Origin: Mesorhizobium opportunistum WSM2075
GTDB lineage: Bacteria > Pseudomonadota > Alphaproteobacteria > Rhizobiales > Rhizobiaceae
DNA: 64,000 nt
Direction of reading: 5' to 3'
Assembly: GCF_000176035.2 (NCBI RefSeq)
Contig: NC_015675.1
Location: 6,452,001-6,516,000, forward strand
Shown: one piece after another, positions 46,118 to 55,034 of the stretch
How positions within the stretch are numbered: position 1 is the first letter of the stretch
Layout of the letters: every line of letters starts with the position of its first letter
Notes under the pieces: generated by a model
Told to the model about the DNA's origin: nothing
Seen by the model: only the letters and a program-made list of their open reading frames with translations
Databases searched by the model: none
Program-made: the position numbers and the translations under genes

Positions 46118-47410
46118 TTATTCGGCGGACAGTTGCTTGGCGGCCGCCATTATCGCGTTCTGCGTCCAAGCGAGATCGCTGCTGGAGAGAGCAAGGCTAG
46201 GATAAATCTTGCCCGGCGATTTAAAGATTCCATGCTGACGGAGCCGAGCATTAAACCTGCCTGCCAAACTATTGTCCGCCTTGAGAACATCTCTGTAGAA
46301 CTTCACCGAACGCTTAGTGAATACGACATCAAAAAGAACAGGATCCCCAACGATTTGATAATCGACTCCTGTTTGATCGAGAGCATCCCTAAGGAAGCCC
46401 ATGATGGCCTCCCCATTTCTGCGAAGCCGGTCATAGCTGTCCGGACGGCGAAGGATTTCGAGCGTCTTCAGGCCGGCAACGGCTGCAAGCGGATTGCCGC
46501 TCAGGGTTCCGATCTGCAGGGTAAAGCGATCTTTGCCGACCACGCTCTTGTCGAAATGAGCCATGATGTCTGCTTGGCCCACCACCGCGGCAAGCGGGAG
46601 ACCGCCGCCTACGATTTTGCCGACGGTGCAAAGATCCGGCACAACGCCGTACTTTTCTTGTCCCCCGCCGTAGGCCAAACGGAATCCGGTAACTACCTCA
46701 TCGAAAATTAGCACGATCCCGTGCTTCGAGGTTTCTTCGCGCAACACTTCGAGAAATCCTGGCTCCGGAGGAATCAGGCGCTGAAGCGGTTCAACGATCA
46801 CACCAGCGATTCTCTCGCCATGTTCATCAAGGAACTGCCGAATAAAATCCGGATCGTTGAACGGCGCGACGTAGATGCTTTCGCGGACTTGTTCGGGTAT
46901 TCCCGCTGAATCCGGAACGCCATTTGGATAGTTCTCCAGTCTGTCGGGGAAGACACTGATCAGGGCATCTGAAGACATGCCATGATAGCCGCCTTCGAAT
47001 TTTAAAATGAGGTCCCGACCAGTATGCGCGCGAGCAAGGCGCATCGCGAACATGTCTGCCTCGCCACCGCTCGAAACAAATCGTAGCTTTTCCGCACACT
47101 GCAAGGCTTGGCATATCGCTTCGGCAAGCTCTATACCGTGCCTGTTGCTGGCGAAAAACGTCAGTCCTTTTCCTGCCTGCTCTCGAATTGCCTCAACGAC
47201 CTCTTCATTGTCGTGTCCCAGGATCATCGGTCCCGAGCCAATGAGGTAGTCGACGTATTCCTTCCCGTCCTCATCCCAGACGCGAGCGCCATGGCCTTCG
47301 CGAATGACGATCGACGGGTCGAAATTACCGAATCCACCGCCGGGCAGCACACCTTTCGCCCTGTCGACCCACTGCTTCTGCGCCGGCTGCGCAACTGAAT
47401 TGTCAAGCAT
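46118..47410 (-). CDS. Class III aminotransferase, glutamate-1-semialdehyde-aminomutase-like
   Basis: A 430-residue PLP enzyme of the class III aminotransferase family, closest in pattern to glutamate-1-semialdehyde aminomutases. Motifs are GGGFGNFDPSIVIREGHGAR, DYLIGSGPMILGH, FVSSGGEADMFAMRLARAHT, VLIFDEVVTGFR (the PLP-contacting Asp) and the Schiff-base Lys in LCTVGKIVGGGLPLAAVVG. A catabolic transaminase is more likely than a heme enzyme in this setting. ATG 47410 overlaps the DMGDH stop by eight bases, showing translational coupling. The frame is open upstream to 47578, but that part lies within the DMGDH gene. It is the last gene of the run starting at 54802. Confidence 0.87.
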   Translation of the reverse strand: MLDNSVAQPAQKQWVDRAKGVLPGGGFGNFDPSIVIREGHGARVWDEDGKEYVDYLIGSGPMILGHDNEEVVEAIREQAGKGLTFFASNRHGIELAEAICQALQCAEKLRFVSSGGEADMFAMRLARAHTGRDLILKFEGGYHGMSSDALISVFPDRLENYPNGVPDSAGIPEQVRESIYVAPFNDPDFIRQFLDEHGERIAGVIVEPLQRLIPPEPGFLEVLREETSKHGIVLIFDEVVTGFRLAYGGGQEKYGVVPDLCTVGKIVGGGLPLAAVVGQADIMAHFDKSVVGKDRFTLQIGTLSGNPLAAVAGLKTLEILRRPDSYDRLRRNGEAIMGFLRDALDQTGVDYQIVGDPVLFDVVFTKRSVKFYRDVLKADNSLAGRFNARLRQHGIFKSPGKIYPSLALSSSDLAWTQNAIMAAAKQLSAE

Positions 47411-49880
47411 TGGCCGCCACCCTCTTCCTCTGGCTGTCTGCGCCTGCATCGGCGCGGGGGCGAACATTGTCGGGATCGAAAGCCGGCTCGCCCAGCACCT
47501 CCGCCTTCCGGATTTCACCCATGATCGTGACATCCACCTTTGTTCCCGGGCTCGCGACATCGGGCGACACGTAGGCAAAGGCGAGAATCTTGCCGACGGA
47601 CGGCGAGTAGGCGATCGAGGTCACCGATCCCACTTGACGGTCTCCCATCAGCACGGCTTCGCCGCCATTTCCATCCGACACCCCGTCGGACTCGATCTGC
47701 AGATAAGCGCAGATCCACGACGGGCCCTTCTCCAGAGCGGCCAGTGTGGCCTGCTTGCCCCTGAACTCAGCCTTGTCGGTCTTGACGAAGCGCATCACAT
47801 CGGCCTCCGGCAAAGTGACCTCGTTGGTAAGTTCGCCAGCCCCCTTGAACATCTTCTCCAATCGCATGACGTTCATCGCGAAAGAGCCGTAGTCGATCAG
47901 CCCCATGGCATCGCCAATCTCATGCAATGCATCGTAGACGGCCGGGATGCTCTCTTTTGGTCCATGGAACTCCCAGCCCACCTCGCCCGCGTAGGACATC
48001 CGGAACGCCCATACCTTCTCCCCTGCGATCTCGATCTCCTGGGCCGTAAGCCAGGGGAACGCCTCGTTGGTCAAGGCAGCGCTTGTGTTCGGGGCCAGGA
48101 TCTCGCGGGAGCGAGGTCCATTGAGAGCCAAGGCTCCCCAGGCATCAGACAGATTGGTGATGGTTACATCGTCGTGATCAGTGCGAGCGAACCTCAGATA
48201 GTCCAGCAAGCGCTGCTCGAAGAACGCCGCGCAGGTGAAATAGAAGCGATCGTCGGCGAGGCGAACAATGGTCGTTTCCAACTCGATGCGACCGTTCTCA
48301 TTCAACAGGTGAGTCAACGCAATGCGACCGGGCTTCGAAGGCAGCCTGTTCGGGATGAGCCTATCGATGAATTTGGCCGCTCCCGGTCCAGAGACTTGAA
48401 CCTTGGTGAACGCGGAAATGTCTATCACGCCGGCGCACTCGCGCACGCTGTTGACCTCTTGCTGGACAAGAGGAAACCAAGCGGGCCTGCGGAAAGAATA
48501 GTAGTCTCGTTGCTCGACACCGTCGCGCGCGAACCAGCGCGGACGTTCCCATCCGTAGACTTCTTCGAACACAGCACCCCGACTTTTGAGGCGTTCATAG
48601 AGGGCGCTGGGCTTGACTGGCCTGCCGGCATGCCTGTTGAGGTGAGGGAACGGAACTTCATGGCGCAGAAGGTAGTCCTCTTTCGCCTTTGTAACCTGAT
48701 ATCCCTGGTCGGCGAAGCGGCCGAAGCGCCGCGGATCGTAGTCGCGCATGTTGATGTCCGACGCACCGTGGACCATCCAGCGAGCCAGTTCACGTGTCAG
48801 CCCTGGGCCCCAACCGATACCGATTTGGCAACCGCAGTTCAGCCAAAAATTCCTGAGCCCCGGTGCTGGCCCGATCAGCGGGTTGCCGTCCGGCGGATGC
48901 GAAATCGCCCCGTGAACGGCTCGTTTGATGCCAAGCTGGGAAAGCACAGGCATACGGCCCATGGCGTTCTCTAGCCACGGCATAATCCGGTCATAATGCG
49001 GCTCGAAAAGTTCGTGTTCCGCCTCCCAAGGACATTCGTCGATCCAAACCGCATTCGGATTGGCCTTCTCATAAATGCCGATGAGGCCGGACTTCTGCTC
49101 CATTCGGATGTAACCGGAGACAAGCTGGTCGTCTCTGATGACGGGCAGCTCCCTTTCTAGGGACATGAATTCCGGCACGGTATCCGTAATCAGATAGTGG
49201 TGAGTCATCGACGTGATGGGCACGTCGAGACCCACCCACTTCCCAACCTGGCGGGCATAGGTGCCGCCAGCATTGACAACGTGTTCGCAAACGATCTCGC
49301 CCTGCTCCGTGAAGACCCTCCATTCGCCGTTCGGCTCTCGCTTGATGTCGGTGGCGCGGCACTGCCGAATAATTTTGGCACCAAATTGTCTCGCGCCCTG
49401 AGCCAAGGCGAATGTAGCGCCGGAGGGATCCACATGCCCATCATCGGGTGTGTAGAGCGCGGCTTGAACGCCTTCGAGATTGTAGAATGGATGCAGCTCC
49501 CTTATGCGCTGTGGTCCCACCAATTCCATGGTGAACCCAAGAGCCTTGCCGACGCTCAGGGTTTGACGAAGCCAATCGAGCTCATCGTCAGTGTAGGCGA
49601 GCCGCAGCGACCCGCAGCCATGCCAAGTCACCGACTGGCCAGTCTCTTGCTCCAGTACCTTGGAGTAGAGATCGATATTGTAGCCAACGCATTTGCCTAA
49701 GGAGAAACTCGATGTCGAATGGGTAATCTGGCCTGCTGCATGCCAGGTAGACCCCGACGTCAACTCGGCTTTCTCCAGGAGAACTACGTCTGTCCACCCC
49801 TCGTGCGCCAGGTGGTAGGCCAACCCACAGCCCATGACCCCGCCACCAATAATCACCACGCGCGCATGAGATACGCTCAT
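47403..49880 (-). CDS. FAD-dependent oxidase, dimethylglycine/sarcosine dehydrogenase family
   Basis: An 825-residue two-part enzyme. The N-terminal DAO-type FAD domain starts VVIIGGGVMGCGLAYHLA (GxGxxG). SGSTWHAAGQ carries the His that in this family binds FAD covalently. The C-terminal half is a GcvT-like tetrahydrofolate domain (VIDISAFTKVQVSGPGA, YAGEVGWEFHGPKESIPAVY). Such enzymes demethylate N-methyl amines (dimethylglycine, sarcosine, proline betaine derivatives) and pass the one-carbon unit to folate. ATG 49880 has AGGAG 8 bases upstream; the longer frame to 49973 is unlikely. It is followed by a coupled aminotransferase and preceded by an amino-acid importer, suggesting uptake and N-demethylation of a methylated amino acid. 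A broken paralogue lies at 44840-45792. Confidence 0.9.
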   Translation of the reverse strand: MSVSHARVVIIGGGVMGCGLAYHLAHEGWTDVVLLEKAELTSGSTWHAAGQITHSTSSFSLGKCVGYNIDLYSKVLEQETGQSVTWHGCGSLRLAYTDDELDWLRQTLSVGKALGFTMELVGPQRIRELHPFYNLEGVQAALYTPDDGHVDPSGATFALAQGARQFGAKIIRQCRATDIKREPNGEWRVFTEQGEIVCEHVVNAGGTYARQVGKWVGLDVPITSMTHHYLITDTVPEFMSLERELPVIRDDQLVSGYIRMEQKSGLIGIYEKANPNAVWIDECPWEAEHELFEPHYDRIMPWLENAMGRMPVLSQLGIKRAVHGAISHPPDGNPLIGPAPGLRNFWLNCGCQIGIGWGPGLTRELARWMVHGASDINMRDYDPRRFGRFADQGYQVTKAKEDYLLRHEVPFPHLNRHAGRPVKPSALYERLKSRGAVFEEVYGWERPRWFARDGVEQRDYYSFRRPAWFPLVQQEVNSVRECAGVIDISAFTKVQVSGPGAAKFIDRLIPNRLPSKPGRIALTHLLNENGRIELETTIVRLADDRFYFTCAAFFEQRLLDYLRFARTDHDDVTITNLSDAWGALALNGPRSREILAPNTSAALTNEAFPWLTAQEIEIAGEKVWAFRMSYAGEVGWEFHGPKESIPAVYDALHEIGDAMGLIDYGSFAMNVMRLEKMFKGAGELTNEVTLPEADVMRFVKTDKAEFRGKQATLAALEKGPSWICAYLQIESDGVSDGNGGEAVLMGDRQVGSVTSIAYSPSVGKILAFAYVSPDVASPGTKVDVTIMGEIRKAEVLGEPAFDPDNVRPRADAGADSQRKRVAANA

Positions 49881-49912
49881 TGTCAGTTCTCCTAATCGAA
49901 TGGTCTCAAAAC

Positions 49913-49939
49913 CTAATAGGACAGATGTGCGTTTGTCAA
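49913..49939 (-). promoter_or_regulatory. Possible promoter of the DMGDH-like gene
   Basis: Read on the minus strand, TTGACA (49934-49939) and TATTAG (49913-49918) resemble -35 and -10 boxes, but the 15-base spacer is short. It lies in an AT-rich stretch 33 bases before the DMGDH start. The assignment is tentative. Confidence 0.3.
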
Positions 49940-50088
49940 TGATAAATCGAAAAATTGTACCATAGCGGGCCATGCGGCCAAGCTTGCGCGAGCAGCCTTA
50001 CGGGGAGCCTCCTAATGAGATTTTGAGGAATTAGGTGGGCACAGCCGATGCCGCCGAGCGTGAGCACGCCGCGGCTGTTCCCGCTTCC

Positions 50089-50832
50089 CTAGTGGGAAAG
50101 AATCTTTGACAGGAAGTCCTTTGCCCGCCTGTCCGTCGGTGCGGTGAAAAATTGCTCCGGCTCAGCTTCTTCAACTATTCGCCCGGAATCCAAGAAAACG
50201 ATGCGATCGGCGACCTTGCGCGCGAATCCCATTTCGTGCGTCACGACAACCATGGTCATGCCCGCCTGTGCGAGCTCACCCATGACATCCAGCACTTCTG
50301 AAATCATCTCCGGATCAAGGGCGGATGTCGGCTCGTCGAAAAGCATCACCTTTGGGTCCATGGCCAGTGAGCGGGCAATCGCGAGGCGCTGCCTTTGCCC
50401 GCCCGAAAGGCGGCCCGGGAACTCGCGGGCCTTGTCGCCTATGCCGACGCGTTTGAGCAGCGCGTGAGCGCGCTCCTCCGCCTCTCGCCTGGCGGTCCCA
50501 CGCACCAGGCGGGGTGCCAGGGTAATGTTGTCGATCGCGTCGAGATGCGGATACAGATTGAAATTCTGAAAGACCATTCCGACTTCGCAACGAAGCTGCC
50601 GAAGGTTCTTCTTGGCTGCGTTCAGATTGTGATTAAGGACCCGCAAAGACCCGGTCTGAAACGTTTCCAGGCCATTGATGCATCGGGTCAGCGTTGACTT
50701 TCCCGAGCCGGACGGGCCGCACACAACGACGACTTCGCGCTCCCTCACATTGAGATCGATTTCGTGCAGCACCTGGGCGGTTCCAAAGCTCTTGCTGACC
50801 TTGGAGAACCGAATGATCGACTGAATCGTCAT
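50089..50832 (-). CDS. Amino-acid ABC transporter ATPase (GlnQ/HisP-like)
   Basis: A 247-residue ATP-binding subunit with Walker [11 protein letters not shown]-loop [10 protein letters not shown], signature LSGGQRQR, Walker [15 protein letters not shown] and H-loop [13 protein letters not shown]. It works with the two permeases at 50866-52268 and the binding protein at 52379-53233. The gap to the upstream permease is only 33 bp. About 200 bp separate it from the DMGDH gene, which may have its own promoter. Confidence 0.93.
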   Translation of the reverse strand: MTIQSIIRFSKVSKSFGTAQVLHEIDLNVREREVVVVCGPSGSGKSTLTRCINGLETFQTGSLRVLNHNLNAAKKNLRQLRCEVGMVFQNFNLYPHLDAIDNITLAPRLVRGTARREAEERAHALLKRVGIGDKAREFPGRLSGGQRQRLAIARSLAMDPKVMLFDEPTSALDPEMISEVLDVMGELAQAGMTMVVVTHEMGFARKVADRIVFLDSGRIVEEAEPEQFFTAPTDRRAKDFLSKILSH

Positions 50833-50865
50833 GTAACGAAATCCATTCCCTATGCTTCCGATCGC

Positions 50866-51627
50866 TCAAGCACCTACAGCGGAAACCCGCCCTCGCCACC
50901 TTTTCACGACCAAGGAGAGGGTGCCGCAAATGATAAAATATCCAATGCCAACCAAAGTATAGATCGCATACGGACTGAAGGTGTTGCTGTTTGTGATCTG
51001 CGCTGCTCTAAAGAAATCAATTACCCCCACCATTGAGACGAGAGACGTTGTCTTGAAAAGCATAATCACTTGCGACAGAAGGGCTGGCATCATGTTGGAA
51101 ATAGCCTGGGGCAGGATTATCCATTTGAAGGATTGCCAGTTGTTCAAGCCCGTCGACGCAGCGGCCTCCCATTGACCCTTGTCCACGGAATACAACCCAG
51201 CTCGAATGACCTCAGCCAGGTACGAAGCCGCGATTATCGACATTGCCACCAGCGCCGCTGTCCAACCGTCGATTGGTTGACCCGTGATGGCCGGAGCGCC
51301 GAAGTAGACCCAAAATATCACCATCAACTCGGGCGTCGCGCGAACGATCTCGATCAGGAAAACCGCCGGAATCCTGGCGAAAGACGAACCGTGGACGCGC
51401 GCCACCGCCAAAGGTATCGCGGCCGCCAGTCCGATCGCAGTGGACAGGATGGAGAGCTGAATTGATAGCCATAGGCCTTGCGCGATCAGGCCGGCGCTCG
51501 GCCAAATGGGAGCCCAGCGAAACCCAGCCGCTTTCCAAGCACCCACAAAGCACAGGAACGCGAGGCAACCGTACCAAATAACCGCCTTCCGGCGATCGGC
51601 ATCCTCTGGCTGGCGATCGAGATTCAT
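50866..51627 (-). CDS. Amino-acid ABC transporter permease 2
   Basis: A 253-residue permease of the HisM/GlnP family. An N-terminal span (AVIWYGCLAFLCFVGAWKAA) precedes the usual domain, which starts LIAQGLWLSIQLSILSTAIG. The EAA loop is GQWEAAASTGLNNWQSFKWI followed by ILPQAISNMMP. Its ATG overlaps the stop of permease 1 (ATGA), so the two are coupled and probably form a heterodimer. Confidence 0.92.
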   Translation of the reverse strand: MNLDRQPEDADRRKAVIWYGCLAFLCFVGAWKAAGFRWAPIWPSAGLIAQGLWLSIQLSILSTAIGLAAAIPLAVARVHGSSFARIPAVFLIEIVRATPELMVIFWVYFGAPAITGQPIDGWTAALVAMSIIAASYLAEVIRAGLYSVDKGQWEAAASTGLNNWQSFKWIILPQAISNMMPALLSQVIMLFKTTSLVSMVGVIDFFRAAQITNSNTFSPYAIYTLVGIGYFIICGTLSLVVKRWRGRVSAVGA

Positions 51628-52268
51628 CGGCGTTCCCGGTCCATTAGCACTTGGACAGCGCTCATCGCGCCCGCTATCAGCAAAGCAAGCATCAGGTACA
51701 GGACCGTCACCGCGATCGCGGCCTCCATGCCGCGAAACGTCTCCTGCTCGATCTGCTGGGTCATGAACGTGAGGTCTTCAATCGCGATCAGCATCACAGT
51801 CGATGAATTCTTCACGACTTGGATAAATTGGCTGGTCAGGGGCGGTACAGTGATCCGGATCGCCTGCGGCAGTATGATCCTCGTAAATACCTGTCGGCCT
51901 GACAGGCCGGAAGCGATGCCGGCCTCCCACTGCCCTGTGGGAAGAGCCCGGATTCCTGAGGTCACAACATCAGAGATATAGGCGCCCTGATGCAACGTTA
52001 AAGCTATCACGCCGGAAATGGATGCATCGATCCCGAAGGCGTAATATATGGCAAATAATTTTACAACTACTGGTATATCCCTGATGACTTCTACACACGT
52101 ATCTAAGGACTTTCTGAGATGGAAGCCCGCAGTAACCTTCAAGCAGCCGACAACCGATCCGATCAGAAAAGACAGAGCTATCGAGATCAGAGATATGCGG
52201 AGCGTCGTACCCAAACCCTGGAACAGCAGAGCTCGGTACTCCCAGATTATTCCCCAGTCGAGATGCAT
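51624..52268 (-). CDS. Amino-acid ABC transporter permease 1
   Basis: A 214-residue permease of the HisM/GlnP family, with the domain start LLFQGLGTTLRISLISIALS and the EAA loop GQWEAGIASGLSGRQVFTRI followed by ILPQAIRITVPP. It lies about 110 bp after the binding-protein gene and overlaps permease 2 by four bases. Its length is typical. Confidence 0.92.
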   Translation of the reverse strand: MHLDWGIIWEYRALLFQGLGTTLRISLISIALSFLIGSVVGCLKVTAGFHLRKSLDTCVEVIRDIPVVVKLFAIYYAFGIDASISGVIALTLHQGAYISDVVTSGIRALPTGQWEAGIASGLSGRQVFTRIILPQAIRITVPPLTSQFIQVVKNSSTVMLIAIEDLTFMTQQIEQETFRGMEAAIAVTVLYLMLALLIAGAMSAVQVLMDRERR

Positions 52269-52378
52269 GAGGTTTCCGTAGGGTTCCGCGTCAAGCCCCG
52301 ATCACTCAGGTCGACCAGTGGCGCGGCTTTCGCGGCGCTTGTTGGTCCGGCCGACCTGCGTTCATGTCTGTCTGGAAG

Positions 52379-53233
52379 CTACCACTTATCGGGGCCGTGC
52401 ACTTCCGCTACGCCAGGCTGCATCATGCCTGGCTGCCACAACACGAACCCTGGCTCTTCGTTGTAGTATTTGCGGTAGATCTCCTGGAGTTTGCCTTCAA
52501 GCCAAAGGCGCTGCAGGCCCCAGTTCACCCAGTTGCGCCATTTCGAATCGTTCTGCCGAACCATGATGGCGCTGGAGTCCCGATAGAAAGGCTCGCCCAC
52601 CGCGAGCTTCGCGTCGGACATTTTTTCGATCATCAGCTCCGCCTGCAAGGAGTCGATCAGAACGCAGTCCACTTGCCCTTGGGCAACGGCCAGCAGCAGT
52701 TCCGGATACTGTTGGAAGAGCTTGAACTTGGCGCCAGCATTGGTCGCTCTCCAGTAGCCTATATAGACTGCGCCCTGCGTCGCGCCGATCGTCTTTTCCG
52801 TGCCGGCGTAAGCCTTGGGGTCCGTCGGTTCACCTTTCCGGACAAGTATGACCGCCTGCTCGGTGTTCCAGATCAAGGAAAAGTCCACGACTTCCTCGCG
52901 AATCTTGGAGTTTGTGGTAGGACCGAACTCGGCATCAATCTGCCCGTTCAGCAAGAGCGGGATTCGGGTCTGCGACGTCGTCTGCACGAACTTGACTTCG
53001 ACACCCAAGTGCTTGCCGAACTCCCTCGCCACATCCGGTCCGTAGCCCTGCACGACGCCCTGCGCGTCAGCGAAGCTGCCCGGAGGATAATCGTATCGCG
53101 CGCCGGCTAACAAGTGGCCGCGCTTCATTATCGCATCCAAGGTCGAGGTGACCTCCTCGGCCTTGGCGCCTTTGGCCACGAGCGATGCGGCGGCCGTGGC
53201 CCCCATCGCCGATAACATGCTGCGTCTGTCCAT
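52379..53233 (-). CDS. Amino-acid ABC transporter substrate-binding protein, family 3
   Basis: A 284-residue periplasmic binding protein. The N-terminus MDRRSMLSAMGATAAASLVA is a signal peptide with a twin-arginine-like start, cleaved probably near AKAEEV. The mature part has LDAIMKRGHLLAGARYDYPP, GYGPDVAREFGKHLGVEVKF and LNGQIDAEFGPTTNSKIREE, typical of family 3. It heads the importer 53233-50089. Its promoter region carries TTGACT-N3-AAACGTTTGT, shared with 20386-20404 but unlike the nod-box-like sites. The neighbouring MmgE/PrpD, DMGDH and aminotransferase genes suggest an N-methylated or dicarboxylic amino-acid ligand, which is inference only. Confidence 0.9.
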   Translation of the reverse strand: MDRRSMLSAMGATAAASLVAKGAKAEEVTSTLDAIMKRGHLLAGARYDYPPGSFADAQGVVQGYGPDVAREFGKHLGVEVKFVQTTSQTRIPLLLNGQIDAEFGPTTNSKIREEVVDFSLIWNTEQAVILVRKGEPTDPKAYAGTEKTIGATQGAVYIGYWRATNAGAKFKLFQQYPELLLAVAQGQVDCVLIDSLQAELMIEKMSDAKLAVGEPFYRDSSAIMVRQNDSKWRNWVNWGLQRLWLEGKLQEIYRKYYNEEPGFVLWQPGMMQPGVAEVHGPDKW

Positions 53234-53358
53234 GTTTCACTCCCCTGAGCTTAACCGCTTTTTCTTTTTTGGGATGGGGTTCGCCATCCCTGGCCATCAC
53301 AACCGTGGAACCGACCGGCGGTTAGAGAACGATTGTTTTCCCGCAGAGAACCTGGCGT

Positions 53359-53377
53359 ACAAACGTTTTTGAGTCAA
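53359..53377 (-). promoter_or_regulatory. Putative promoter with AAACGTTTGT motif
   Basis: Read on the minus strand, AATTGACT (TTGACT at 53372-53377) is followed by AAAAACGTTTGTACG. The same arrangement occurs at 20386-20404 after the broken MmgE/PrpD copy. The second inverted arm seen there is not present here. Confidence 0.45.
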
Positions 53378-53452
53378 TTCGGATTCGGAGAATTGCTTGG
53401 ACATCCCAGTGAGGATGAAACGACGTTGACCGGACGGAGCCCTGCGGTAGCT

Positions 53453-54802
53453 TTAAAAGATGGCCGTCGACCTGATAGGAATGGACAAAGCACCTTCGGC
53501 CAAAAGACCGACAAGCTCGGCAGGAGCATCGCAAGCTTTGGCCTTTCGTGTCAGATCGGCGTCCGTCATCGGATTCTTGGGCCCTCCGCGCACATAAGCC
53601 ACGGCTTTTTCGAGGCGCTGCCCTGATTGCAATGTAACGACAAGGCGGTCGGGAGCTTCTGGCGATAGATCTTGGATGTCATCCGGGACTTGTTCAGGTA
53701 CGATCGACACTTTCAGCATCAGGGCCCGAGTGTCCGGCTCGCTCAGCGCTGCCGGTTCGAAATCAGCAGGGGTCAACACGCCACACAACATTGCTCTTGC
53801 GACGCAATACCGAACTGAGAACCGCGCCTCCGCGGATGTCGTGGGTTCGGCGATCGACACAACTCGCACGAAAGGCGCGGGACTGTGGATCGCTATCGAA
53901 GCGATCGATGTGGGATCGATCTGGTGATTCTCGCGTAGCCCGATAGCTGCCTCGATCGGCCTTTGGGTATAGGAACAGCTTGGCCAAGATTTTCGCGCAA
54001 CCGGATGGTCCATAATTCCTTGCCCGATGATTCTGGTCGCAAGGACCGCCCGAGTTCCTGGAGACGTGGGCGTCCCAAAATTCGCCAGGAAGCCCAAAGG
54101 GCCGTCCCAAACAAGGCCGGAAGCTGCTACCGCTCCGACCCTCGCGTACTGAGCCGCAAATACTCCGCCCCTGGCAGCTAAGCCAACATGGGCAACCTTC
54201 ATGTCTGTTCCGAACTGATGCTGAAGCCCCGCAGATACGCTGGACCCCATATTCATCGCGGCCGCAATGCGTTCGCTTGGCAGGTCCATGGCGTGAGCAC
54301 ATGCGGCGGCAGCGGCGATCGGACCAAGCGTGGATGTTGAATGCCATCCCGACAGGTAGTGCCCGAAGCCGAGAGATTCACCCAGACGAACAATAACCTC
54401 ATATCCGACCGTCCAGGCTCGAAGGATATCGCCAACGGTCAAGCCGTCGCGAAAGCCAACGGCAAGAAGCGCCGCAAGGATCGGTGCACTGGGGTGCGTC
54501 GAGCCGACGAATTCGTAATCGTCGAAATCGAGAGCATGGGAGCGCACGCCATTGAGAAAGGCAGCCCCACCGACACTGAGCATGCCGCCACCAACAATCG
54601 AAACCGCACCCTCTCCGGATTCTAACGATATCGCCTTCTCAGCCAGGGCAGACACGGCTGTAGTTCTGCCGCCAAACATGCAAGATGCGGTATCGACAAG
54701 GCTTCGGCGCGCCTCCCTTTCGATTGTGGGAGACATATCGCCCCTATAGCGCCCGGCCCATTCGGCAATTGACGAGGCGATATCGAGATTCGGCATATTC
54801 AT
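53453..54802 (-). CDS. MmgE/PrpD-family protein
   Basis: A 449-residue member of the MmgE/PrpD family (2-methylcitrate dehydratase, cis-aconitate decarboxylase, iminodisuccinate epimerase and many unassigned). Conserved segments are DTASCMFGGRTTAVSALAEK, NGVRSHALDFDDYEFVGSTH and PSAPILAALLAVG, then GWHSTSTLGPIAAAAACAHA, GLQHQFGTDMKVAHVGLAAR, and the C-terminal LTRKAKACDAPAEL. The HALDFDD motif is the likely active-site region. Its reaction is unknown; epimerisation or dehydration of a dicarboxylic or amino-dicarboxylic acid would suit the transporter and oxidase genes that follow. Starts at 54802 or 54796 are both possible. It is divergent from the RpiR regulator at 55035. A deleted paralogue lies at 19962-20281. 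Confidence 0.88.
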   Translation of the reverse strand: MNMPNLDIASSIAEWAGRYRGDMSPTIEREARRSLVDTASCMFGGRTTAVSALAEKAISLESGEGAVSIVGGGMLSVGGAAFLNGVRSHALDFDDYEFVGSTHPSAPILAALLAVGFRDGLTVGDILRAWTVGYEVIVRLGESLGFGHYLSGWHSTSTLGPIAAAAACAHAMDLPSERIAAAMNMGSSVSAGLQHQFGTDMKVAHVGLAARGGVFAAQYARVGAVAASGLVWDGPLGFLANFGTPTSPGTRAVLATRIIGQGIMDHPVARKSWPSCSYTQRPIEAAIGLRENHQIDPTSIASIAIHSPAPFVRVVSIAEPTTSAEARFSVRYCVARAMLCGVLTPADFEPAALSEPDTRALMLKVSIVPEQVPDDIQDLSPEAPDRLVVTLQSGQRLEKAVAYVRGGPKNPMTDADLTRKAKACDAPAELVGLLAEGALSIPIRSTAIF

Positions 54803-55034
54803 TCAGCTTGCTGATCAAGACTTTGATCGTTTGCAATTGGAGGGCGGCTCAGCTGCGTTAGTGGTCTGCCGGCAGAAGCTCGTTCATTTCGGCGCGGGAA
54901 AGCAACTTTCAGAGGCTATGCCATTCCACAAGCTGGGGCACGCACACCCGTGCTTTCAACGCGTGCATCGCGTACATTCATGTGCCTTCTCCGAGCAAAC
55001 ACGCTATAGACAACGCTACCGAACAACTGTATGG

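Noticed and set aside
46118..47410. Calling the class III aminotransferase a heme-pathway HemL
   Set aside because: It is translationally coupled to a DMGDH-type oxidase and follows an importer, so a catabolic transaminase is more likely even though the sequence pattern is of the aminomutase type.
47304..48974. Plus-strand open frame of 556 codons opposite the DMGDH-like gene
   Set aside because: It lies antisense to a well-supported gene, has no family resemblance, and results from the GC-rich codon use of the real gene.
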